DNA of 8,290 nucleotides, from positions 1-8,290 of the forward strand of contig PCCU01000068.1 of NCBI GenBank assembly GCA_002732015.1. The letters run 5' to 3'. This DNA is from Candidatus Pelagibacterales bacterium. GTDB taxonomy: Bacteria; Pseudomonadota; Alphaproteobacteria; TMED109. Below, in pieces: positions 1 through 4,930 of the stretch. The position numbers and the translations under genes were made by a program. Within the stretch, counting starts at the first letter, position 1. Each line of letters opens with the position of its first letter. The notes under the pieces are model-generated. The model saw only the letters and a list, made by a program, of their open reading frames with translations, did not search any database and was not told where the DNA came from.

Positions 1-29
1 CTATTTATGATATAAAGTCCTTTTTTAAA

Positions 30-563
30 TTAAAAATGATTTTTTACATTTATAATTTTTTTTGAACTATCAATAACATAAGCTGATTTTTTATTTTTAC
101 CAAATATTTTTATATTAAGTTTTTTACTTAATTCAAAATTTTTAAAATACTTTACATAAACTCTTTTTAAAGAGTCAAGTTGATTGCAAGATATTTTATA
201 GTTGGCTATAAATTCACTGTGCTTGCCTTCATTTATAACTTTTACTTCGTTTTTTATATTGCTGCACTCTGCAGAAGCAGGTAAGACAATCATATTTTTG
301 TGGTTTGATAGGATTTTTAATGCGTCTTCCACTTTTTTCTTATCATCATTACTTTCTGCTACATATTCAAAACCTACTATATCCGCACCTGGTATTTCAA
401 ATTCAAATAGTAATATATTACCTTCCTGAGCAATATTCAAAACACCTACTCCGTGTTCGTGAGACTTTAATGATTTTTTCTTTTTTGTGCTATGTGCTAT
501 TAGAAATGTAGAGCTAAGTAGATAAAAAAGAGTTATTACTTTTAAGAGTATAATATTTTTCAT
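30..563 (-). CDS. DUF2796 / ZrgA-like exported metal-associated protein
   Basis: Encodes 177 aa with an N-terminal hydrophobic signal peptide (about residues 1-23) and then a Lys/His-containing linker. The family core starts at H35-E36-H37-G38 and continues with the pattern G-V-x-x-L-N-I-A, then P-G-A-D-I-V-G-F-E-Y, A-E-C and H-S-E-F. These are hallmarks of the DUF2796 family, which includes the zinc-regulated periplasmic protein ZrgA. Relatives usually carry a longer His-rich stretch; here it is reduced to two or three His beside a poly-Lys run. Two Cys (in A-E-C and I-S-C) could form a disulfide in the periplasm. The expected role is periplasmic metal binding, probably zinc, in support of uptake; this is inferred from the family. 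No Shine-Dalgarno precedes the ATG at 563. A Fur/Zur-like operator lies about 30 nt upstream, which supports metal regulation. No partner transporter gene is in the window, although it could lie off the left edge. Confidence 0.85.
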   Translation of the reverse strand: MKNIILLKVITLFYLLSSTFLIAHSTKKKKSLKSHEHGVGVLNIAQEGNILLFEFEIPGADIVGFEYVAESNDDKKKVEDALKILSNHKNMIVLPASAECSNIKNEVKVINEGKHSEFIANYKISCNQLDSLKRVYVKYFKNFELSKKLNIKIFGKNKKSAYVIDSSKKIINVKNHF

Positions 564-587
564 AATTTTATTTTAAATATATTGAAT

Positions 588-615
588 TTTAGATGATAAT
601 GATTATCATTGTCAA
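588..615 (-). promoter_or_regulatory. Candidate sigma70 promoter of the DUF2796 gene
   Basis: On the minus strand a perfect -35 hexamer TTGACA (615-610) is followed after 16 nt by TCTAAA (593-588), a 4/6 match to the -10 consensus. The metal-box palindrome fills the spacer, a classical arrangement for repression by blocking RNA polymerase. The -35 is convincing and the -10 is weak. Confidence 0.45.
594..614 (-). promoter_or_regulatory. Fur/Zur-type operator upstream of the DUF2796 gene
   Basis: The stretch 595-613, GATAATGATTATCATTGTC, matches the classical E. coli Fur box (GATAATGATAATCATTATC) at 17 of 19 positions by eye. Its core, 598-610, is a perfect odd palindrome (AATGAT-T-ATCATT), and the symmetry extends to 594-614 with one mismatched pair. 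It sits 31 nt before the ATG of the minus-strand DUF2796 gene and about 136 nt before cspA, so the DUF2796 gene is the likely target. Whether the regulator is Fur or Zur cannot be told from the sequence. Confidence 0.8.
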
Positions 616-749
616 TAGTAATATATAAATTGCTTTTAAATAAAACAAAATATCGTTAACATATTTTTAATAATAGTTAATTTTACTTAAATATTTTTAA
701 TCAAAATCAATTTATTATATTTTTATAACTTTTTAAAAGAAGGATTTTT

Positions 750-959
750 ATGTTTACTGGAACTGTAAAATGGTTTAATGCACAAAAAGGATATGGCTTT
801 ATAACTCCTGATAATGGAAATAAAGACGTTTTTGTTCATATATCTGCTGTGCAAAGTGCTGGTCTTACCTCTTTAAATGAGAATGATAAGGTAAGCTATG
901 ATGAGGCAAGAAATAACGGTAGAGTATCTGCTGGTAATTTAAAGTTACTTACGGATTAA
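750..959 (+). CDS. cspA: CspA-family cold-shock RNA chaperone
   Basis: Encodes 69 aa, a single cold-shock domain of the usual length. The N-terminus reads G-T-V-K-W-F-N, followed by RNP1-like K13-G-Y-G-F-I18 and RNP2-like V27-F-V-H-I31; these supply the aromatic face (W8, F9, Y15, F17, F28, H30) that stacks on single-stranded RNA/DNA. The family acts as a cytoplasmic nucleic-acid chaperone that melts RNA structure and can antiterminate. The start is fixed by a good Shine-Dalgarno, GAAGGA at 739-744, five nt before the ATG. The A/T-rich upstream region (615-749) could form a long leader as in other csp genes, but I see no recognisable cold box. A hairpin follows the stop. Whether it is truly cold-induced cannot be decided here. 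Confidence 0.96.
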   Translation: MFTGTVKWFNAQKGYGFITPDNGNKDVFVHISAVQSAGLTSLNENDKVSYDEARNNGRVSAGNLKLLTD

Positions 960-969
960 GAACCTAAAT

Positions 970-1018
970 CCACAATATAAATAGTAAATAGTGCTTAAAG
1001 CTCACTATTTACTTGTGG
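970..1018. terminator. Bidirectional hairpin between cspA and the convergent gene
   Basis: AGTAAATAGTG (983-993) and CACTATTTACT (1003-1013) form a perfect 11-bp stem with a 9-nt loop. An outer arm CCACAA (970-975) / TTGTGG (1013-1018) can extend it past a 7-nt bulge. It lies between the stop of cspA (959) and the stop of the convergent minus-strand gene (1042), where one terminator could serve both. There is no clean T-run on the plus side, while the minus-strand exit is A/T-rich, so the mechanism is uncertain. Confidence 0.65.
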
Positions 1019-1041
1019 TTGCAAATATTGCTACATAAAGT

Positions 1042-1452
1042 TTATACTTCATATCCTTTTAATGTTTTATTATAACTTTCTTGAGACTCAACTTTAAACT
1101 TATTCATAAAACTAATAGCCTCTTTATGAGTGTTTACTAAATTACATGTTCCAATAATTTTATTGAACTCTGTATCAATAACCTGTAATTTTTTTTTATG
1201 AATTTTAAAAGGAAGTAAATTAATATACTCACTAGTTGTAGAATAATTTCTCTTTTCATTTTCCCTTATTCTAAATTTGTTATCTTCTAAAAATAAAAAC
1301 TTAGAAATATAATTTTTACTAAAAAATAAGTAAGCTTCATATACATCTTTATTCTTTCCATAAGCACATATTAAGCCTTTACCAGCTAAATTATTTTCAG
1401 GAAATACATTTGTTGATAATAAAAATAATATTATGAATAAAATTCGCAACAC
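1042..1452 (-). CDS. Small exported protein, GKG..C family (copy 1)
   Basis: Function not recognised. Encodes 136 aa with a signal peptide (residues 1-18, strongly hydrophobic) and a mature region beginning E-N-N-L-A-G-K-G-L-I-C. It has two Cys after the signal region, C29 and C103, likely one disulfide in the periplasm. It is a paralogue of the product of 1681-2067: both have N-x-x-GKG-[LV]-I-C at the mature N-terminus and F-K-I-x-K-K-x-x-Q followed by [IL]-[IL]-G-x-C, and in both the second Cys falls at residue 103. The chosen start is GTG at 1452, because an in-frame TAA lies two codons upstream. An ATG at 1454 is in a different frame, so a start-region sequence error is possible. No Shine-Dalgarno is present; a TATATT box (1464-1459) ends 6 nt before the GTG. 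It converges on cspA. Confidence 0.72.
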   Translation of the reverse strand: MLRILFIILFLLSTNVFPENNLAGKGLICAYGKNKDVYEAYLFFSKNYISKFLFLEDNKFRIRENEKRNYSTTSEYINLLPFKIHKKKLQVIDTEFNKIIGTCNLVNTHKEAISFMNKFKVESQESYNKTLKGYEV

Positions 1453-1635
1453 ATTTTAAATATATATTTAGAAATAAATTACGCAATATTTTTTGTTCAC
1501 AAAAATAAAAAAGTAATAAATTTATAAAGCATTAATCCATGTGGCTAAAATAATTTAAGTAAAAGTAACAGTACTATACACCATGCCCAAAATTATTTAA
1601 TATCATATGAATTAATAAAAATAATATTATCAAAT

Positions 1636-1680
1636 TTAAATGATTTTTTTTACGTATTCTTTTGTGTCTACACCTAAGCG
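1636..1680 (-). other. In-frame open tail beyond the TAG stop of 1681-2067
   Basis: Immediately after the TAG at 1683-1681 the same frame continues for 14 sense codons (reading RLGVDTKEYVKKII) to a TAA at 1638-1636. The composition is protein-like (charged, with K-E-Y-V-K-K), but the stretch is short. It could be the former C-terminus before a stop mutation, a readthrough tail, or chance. The rest of the 227-nt gap 1453-1680 shows no gene, RNA or clear terminator. Confidence 0.25.
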
Positions 1681-2067
1681 CTATTGTATTTTATTTTGTT
1701 CTATATTTTCATATAATTCTAATTGATTTAAAATTTTTTTTTTTGAATTATAAAAACTGCAAATCCCTAAAAGTTTATCTTTTTTTGAGAGTAATTGCAT
1801 AGATTTTTTATTAATTTTAAAATAACCATTTCCTAAAACAATAAATCTATCATTCATTTTATAATTATATCCAGAGTATTTATGCAAATAAATTTTTTCT
1901 CTTTTCTGATTAAAAGAATAATGCTCTGCCTTATCTTTAAAAATGTAGACAACATATTTACTATAGTTAGAGATATCTGAATATATACATATAACTCCTT
2001 TTCCATAAATATTTTCCGATAACAAATTAAATGTAAATAAATATGTTAGGATTAAAATTTTAATCAT
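1681..2067 (-). CDS. Small exported protein, GKG..C family (copy 2)
   Basis: Function not recognised. Encodes 128 aa with a signal peptide (about residues 1-17) and then S-E-N-I-Y-G-K-G-V-I-C. Its two Cys, C27 and C103, align with C29 and C103 of the product of 1042-1452. The shared segment F-K-I-N-K-K-x-x-Q and L-L-G-I-C, followed by x-x-x-N-x-K-K, makes the two genes clear but diverged paralogues, probably an old tandem duplication separated by 228 nt. The protein is rich in Lys, Tyr and Asn, fitting low-GC coding. The ATG at 2067 has no Shine-Dalgarno. The gene is divergent from 2128-2601, with a 60-nt shared promoter region. The expected location is periplasmic. The C-terminus may once have been longer (see 1636-1680). 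Confidence 0.72.
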   Translation of the reverse strand: MIKILILTYLFTFNLLSENIYGKGVICIYSDISNYSKYVVYIFKDKAEHYSFNQKREKIYLHKYSGYNYKMNDRFIVLGNGYFKINKKSMQLLSKKDKLLGICSFYNSKKKILNQLELYENIEQNKIQ

Positions 2068-2115
2068 TTTATTAATTTTTTTAAAATTGATAGTTAAATA
2101 AGTAATTATAATTGT

Positions 2116-2121
2116 TATAAT
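2116..2121 (+). promoter_or_regulatory. Perfect -10 box directly before the 2128 start codon
   Basis: TATAAT at 2116-2121 is followed by 6 nt and then the ATG at 2128, so a normal start site 7 nt downstream would fall on the A of the ATG. No Shine-Dalgarno is present, which suggests a leaderless mRNA. The best -35-like hexamer (TTGATA, 2087-2092) is 23 nt away, too far for a standard promoter. Confidence 0.45.
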
Positions 2122-2127
2122 ATTATT

Positions 2128-2601
2128 ATGAAAGTAGTTTTATTATTACTTATACTCTTTAACTTTTCATTGCTTTTAGCCGATGATTATATTTTAGAAT
2201 TTCAGGCTAATGTCAAAATTATAAAAGAATATAATATATCAAATAATGAAAAATTCAGAAGCTATGAATTGAAAGGAACCTTCACTGATGAATATGGTAA
2301 TTACGGAAAATTTGAAGGAATAGTAATATCTGATGTTAAAGATGGTAAACTTATTAAATTAGAGGGTACAGCAAAAATTATTTATTCTAATGGTGAAATC
2401 ATATATTTAAAAGCCTATAGAAGAAAATATGATTTTGATGCTGGAGTTGCAAATGCAAAAATTATATGGTCGTCAGAAAACTATAAATCTTTAATAGGAA
2501 CTAAATGCATTCAAAGTGTAAGGTATTTTGAAGATACTATATTTGGTTTACAGAAATGTAGGCTTTCTGAAGAATTAGCTCAACTTTTAAAAAAATCATA
2601 A
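2128..2601 (+). CDS. Exported beta-rich protein with C-x16-C C-terminus
   Basis: Function not recognised. Encodes 157 aa with a signal peptide ending at A18 (L-L-L-A / D-D-Y). The mature part alternates short strands and turns, with L-K-G-T-F-T-D, Y-G-N-Y-G-K-F-E-G and L-E-G-T-A, which is typical of a small beta-barrel. Near the C-terminus, N-Y-K-S-L-I-G-T-K-C127 is followed by C144. That pattern, G-x-[FY]-K-x-[LI]-x-G then C and a second C 17-18 residues later, recurs in the product of 6790-7281 (C141, C159). I therefore place both in one loose family, probably folding with a disulfide in the periplasm. From memory, similar proteins occur in SAR11-type genomes; I cannot verify this here. It ends 4 nt before the convergent gene 2606-3076. 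Confidence 0.72.
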   Translation: MKVVLLLLILFNFSLLLADDYILEFQANVKIIKEYNISNNEKFRSYELKGTFTDEYGNYGKFEGIVISDVKDGKLIKLEGTAKIIYSNGEIIYLKAYRRKYDFDAGVANAKIIWSSENYKSLIGTKCIQSVRYFEDTIFGLQKCRLSEELAQLLKKS

Positions 2602-2605
2602 AAAC

Positions 2606-3076
2606 TTAGTTATCTAAATTTTCGTTATATTTTTTTAAGTCATTCGGCCAAAATCTTGTCCAATTTTCTGTAAACGTATTTCCATTACCTTGATGAGTAA
2701 TAGAAAAAGAATTTAAATTTTCTGAAATTTTAATAGAGGACGGACTCCATGTTGAATTTCTGTCATAATAATAAATTGCATTCTCTCCTTCATAATTATT
2801 TTCATCAATTTTTTTTTGTTTACCTGTGACTTTATCTATAACAAAACAAGAGTATACATGAATTTGATTAAATAAATTTTCCTTAGTTTTATAAAACATA
2901 GTAATACAACCCGTTGATCCTTGATTAGCATAGGTTTTTTTCCATAAACCTTCAATAGAGTCAAGTTTTCTGTCAGAAAAAGTTTTCTTGACTATATCTT
3001 CAAACTCAAAAGAAAACAGTGAATTTAAATAGAAGAAACTCATAGCAATTATTATTATTTTTATAAATGACTTCAT
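2606..3076 (-). CDS. Exported lipocalin-like small protein
   Basis: Function not recognised. Encodes 156 aa from the ATG at 3076. A longer reading from 3106 would add ten residues before the signal peptide, so the internal Met-Lys start is preferred. The signal peptide covers about residues 1-22 (M-K-S-F-I-K-I then a hydrophobic run). The mature part has I-E-G-L-W-K (residues 41-46), a G-x-W opening reminiscent of lipocalin-type barrels, two Cys at 57 and 77, and a closing N-W-T-R-F-W motif. Strand-like segments in between fit a small beta-barrel. The lipocalin comparison rests on the G-x-W pattern alone and is weak. There is no Shine-Dalgarno. A TTTAAT box ends 6 nt before the ATG, as in several neighbours. 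Confidence 0.7.
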   Translation of the reverse strand: MKSFIKIIIIAMSFFYLNSLFSFEFEDIVKKTFSDRKLDSIEGLWKKTYANQGSTGCITMFYKTKENLFNQIHVYSCFVIDKVTGKQKKIDENNYEGENAIYYYDRNSTWSPSSIKISENLNSFSITHQGNGNTFTENWTRFWPNDLKKYNENLDN

Positions 3077-3149
3077 AATAATTAAATTAGTAAATTTAGC
3101 ATACAAATCAACTATAAATATTAATTGCTTGCTAATTAATATATTTATA

Positions 3150-3410
3150 TTATTTCGAGTCTAACTTTTTTTCAGTTTGCACACATGACCAATAAATATA
3201 ACTTTGGTGATGATATTCTCTATTTTTCATTCTTAGTATTCTATTTTTTTCACCGTCTAGGAACTCCTGTGCATTTACAGTTTCTTTTAAAAAATCAAGT
3301 TGGCTATTACATTCTTTGGCATTGTTATAATATACAGGAATAGTAATATCAGGAATTTTTTCTGGATTTGATAACGATATTATAGTTACCACTAATGCAA
3401 TTTTCATCAT
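3150..3410 (-). CDS. Small C...YWxC protein (copy 1)
   Basis: Function not recognised. Encodes 86 aa with a hydrophobic N-terminus (residues 3-13) that may be a short signal or anchor, then a mostly hydrophilic region with only two Cys, C34 and C76. C76 lies in Y-W-S-C. It resembles the product of the divergent gene 3493-3744: a hydrophobic lead, x-I/V-P at about residue 17-20, a Cys in x-x-x-C-x-x-x-L, a Lys-rich middle and a terminal [IS]-Y-W-x-C, with the second Cys at residue 76 in both. AAGG four nt before the first ATG (3410), or seven before the second (3407), supports translation. The product is probably exported or membrane-associated with one disulfide. Confidence 0.65.
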   Translation of the reverse strand: MMKIALVVTIISLSNPEKIPDITIPVYYNNAKECNSQLDFLKETVNAQEFLDGEKNRILRMKNREYHHQSYIYWSCVQTEKKLDSK

Positions 3411-3479
3411 AAAACCTTTTTTATCAATTAATTAAAAAGTTTAATATAAAAATACACTGTAAATCTAGTAATTAATAAT

Positions 3480-3485
3480 TATACT
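3480..3485 (+). promoter_or_regulatory. -10-like box just before the 3493 start codon
   Basis: TATACT (3480-3485) is followed by 7 nt and then the ATG at 3493. With no Shine-Dalgarno present, transcription from this box would give an essentially leaderless mRNA. No convincing -35 is visible, and boxes of this kind arise easily in such AT-rich DNA. Confidence 0.3.
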
Positions 3486-3492
3486 ATAAAAA

Positions 3493-3744
3493 ATGTTTTC
3501 ATTATTACAGGTTATTTTGTCACTTGATGTATCACAGGTTCCTACTGTGAATGTTATTACCCACTTTAATAGTTTAGAAGTTTGTGAAATAAAACTAGAG
3601 CAAACCTTAAAAAGAAATATTGATGGTGGAAATAATGCTAAGCTCCTTTTAGACAGCGACAATAATAAGTATATAAAAATTGAATTTAATAATGATGACT
3701 CAGTTAGTTATTGGTTTTGCAAAGAAACAATTTTTTATAAATAA
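3493..3744 (+). CDS. Small C...YWxC protein (copy 2)
   Basis: Function not recognised. Encodes 83 aa with the same architecture as the divergent 3150-3410 product: a short hydrophobic lead (residues 2-11), Val-Pro at 16-17, F-N-S-L-E-V-C31, a charged middle with D-S-D-N-N-K, and a terminal S-Y-W-F-C76. The two genes are head to head with an 82-nt gap, suggesting an inverted duplication or co-regulated pair. The opposite-strand reading of 3465-3662 is discarded because it has no signal or family pattern, whereas this frame matches its neighbour. The short N-terminal hydrophobic run lacks the positive charge of a standard signal peptide, so export is uncertain. Confidence 0.6.
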   Translation: MFSLLQVILSLDVSQVPTVNVITHFNSLEVCEIKLEQTLKRNIDGGNNAKLLLDSDNNKYIKIEFNNDDSVSYWFCKETIFYK

Positions 3745-3774
3745 ACTTTATGGACCTTTAATAAAAACTAAAAG

Positions 3775-3802
3775 TTGTAGAATTTTAGTATAAATATATA
3801 CT
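3775..3802 (+). promoter_or_regulatory. Candidate promoter of the TRAP binding-protein gene
   Basis: TTGTAG (3775-3780) and TATACT (3797-3802) are spaced by 16 nt, and the ATG follows 6 nt after the -10. The arrangement again predicts a start site at or next to the initiation codon, and no Shine-Dalgarno is seen. A weak 7-bp hairpin (3767-3773 with 3783-3789) overlaps this region. Confidence 0.35.
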
Positions 3803-3808
3803 GTTTAT

Positions 3809-4930
3809 ATGAGATCTAGTAGAAGAAATATATTGCTTAGTGCCCTTGCAATTGCATCAACTACTACTGCTCTTAGTTCATGTAAAGGCGGCACTCCTAG
3901 TAATCCTTCAAAGGCTCCAGCCAATATTAAAAAGAAAATAAAATGGAAAATGGCTACAGCTTTTCCTAAAAACTTTCCAGGATCAGACCTTAATGCGCAA
4001 AAAGTTAAAAATAAAATAGAAGTTGCTTCAGATGGTCAACTTACAATTGAACATTTTGGAGCTGGAGAAATTGTACCGGCATTTGAAATATTTGATGCAA
4101 TCAGAAATGGAACAATAGATTGTGGAATTTCTGCTCCTTATTATTGGATTTCAAAGCATAAAGCTATCCCTTTCTTCTGCACTGTTCCTGGTGGAATGAC
4201 TGGAATAGAAAAATTCACTTGGATAACTTATGGAGGTGGCCAAGAATTGTGGGATAAGCTTTACTCTGAATTTGGTGTAAAATCAATTTTATCAGGAAAT
4301 ACAGGAGTTCAAATGGGCGGATGGTTTAGAAATGAAATCAAATCCGCAATTGACTTTAAAGGTATTAAAATGAGAATACCAGGTATAGGGGCAGAGATTG
4401 TGAATAGACTAGGAGGTACGGCAGTAAATATGCCGGCAGGTGAGATAATGCCAGCGCTTCAACAGGGAGTAATAGATGCTGCTGAATGGGTGGGCCCTTG
4501 GGTAGATAAAATTTCTGGATTTCACAAAATCACTAAATATTACTATGGTCCTGGAGTTCATGAGCCTGGTACAGCAAATGAATTAATAATGGATATTACC
4601 AAATGGAATGAACTTCCAAAGTCGCTGAAAGAAATAATAATTAATTCTTGTCATTCTGTATACATAGAAAGTTTAAGCGAATACTTATACCAAAACTCAT
4701 TATCTTTATATGAATTGGAAAAAAAGTATAAAGTTAAAATAAACCACTTCCCTGCTGATCTTAGCAAACAAATGTTTAAAATATCAAGAGAAGTAGTTGA
4801 AAGTTTTTCTGACCTAGGAAAAATTCATAAAGAAATTTATAATAGCTGGAAAGCAGCTATACAACAGTTTAATAAATATCAAGATTTTGCAGATTACGGC
4901 TATATAAAAGGAAGGCTACTCTCATTATAA
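3809..4930 (+). CDS. dctP: TRAP transporter solute-binding lipoprotein (DctP/TakP type)
   Basis: Encodes 373 aa, normal for the family. The N-terminus carries a twin-arginine motif (S-R5-R6-N-I-L-L) and a lipobox L22-S-S-C25, pointing to Tat export and lipid anchoring. The mature protein opens with W-K-M-A-T-A-F-P, followed by A-G-E-I-V-P (85-90), G-N-T-G-V-Q168-M-G-G-W-F-R, the R189 segment M-R-I-P-G, and D-A-A-E226-W-V-G-P-W231. These match the TakP-like branch, where the Gln, Arg, Glu and Trp positions bind a carboxylate and a cation; TakP itself binds 2-oxo acids such as pyruvate. A 2-oxoacid or related carboxylate is thus the likely ligand, by family inference. No DctQ/DctM membrane subunits are in the window, so the partners must lie elsewhere. 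The gene looks less AT-rich than its neighbours, as expected for a conserved gene. Its end overlaps the inferred start of the dioxygenase. Confidence 0.95.
   Translation: MRSSRRNILLSALAIASTTTALSSCKGGTPSNPSKAPANIKKKIKWKMATAFPKNFPGSDLNAQKVKNKIEVASDGQLTIEHFGAGEIVPAFEIFDAIRNGTIDCGISAPYYWISKHKAIPFFCTVPGGMTGIEKFTWITYGGGQELWDKLYSEFGVKSILSGNTGVQMGGWFRNEIKSAIDFKGIKMRIPGIGAEIVNRLGGTAVNMPAGEIMPALQQGVIDAAEWVGPWVDKISGFHKITKYYYGPGVHEPGTANELIMDITKWNELPKSLKEIIINSCHSVYIESLSEYLYQNSLSLYELEKKYKVKINHFPADLSKQMFKISREVVESFSDLGKIHKEIYNSWKAAIQQFNKYQDFADYGYIKGRLLSL
4910..4915 (+). promoter_or_regulatory. Shine-Dalgarno-like site for the dioxygenase
   Basis: GGAAGG at 4910-4915, inside the last codons of the TRAP gene, is 8 nt before an ATT codon at 4924 that is in frame with the dioxygenase. 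It is the strongest purine-rich site near that gene's 5' end and supports a start here by coupling to termination of the TRAP gene at 4928-4930. Confidence 0.45.

Noticed and set aside
18..29. AAGGA-like purine run on the minus strand after the DUF2796 stop, hinting at a next operon gene
   Set aside because: No ATG, GTG or TTG follows on the minus strand before the left edge, which is 17 nt away; too far for a normal start.
202..511. Two plus-strand open frames inside the DUF2796 gene
   Set aside because: Antisense to a recognisable family member, with no family pattern or Shine-Dalgarno; shadows of the minus-strand gene.
661..700. Direct repeat ATATTTTTAA at 661-670 and 691-700 upstream of cspA
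   Set aside because: Low-complexity A/T sequence; such repeats are expected by chance at this composition.
1545..1600. Possible long-loop hairpin AAATAATTT / AAATTATTT in the gap before the 1681 gene
   Set aside because: All A/T stem with a loop over 30 nt; thermodynamically weak.
3465..3662. Minus-strand open frame antisense to 3493-3744
   Set aside because: The plus-strand frame shares motifs with its divergent neighbour (YWxC, central Cys), while this one has none.
3767..3789. ACTAAAA/TTTTAGT hairpin after the 3493-3744 gene as a terminator
   Set aside because: Weak stem with a single G/C pair plus one more, no T-run, and overlap with the candidate TRAP promoter.
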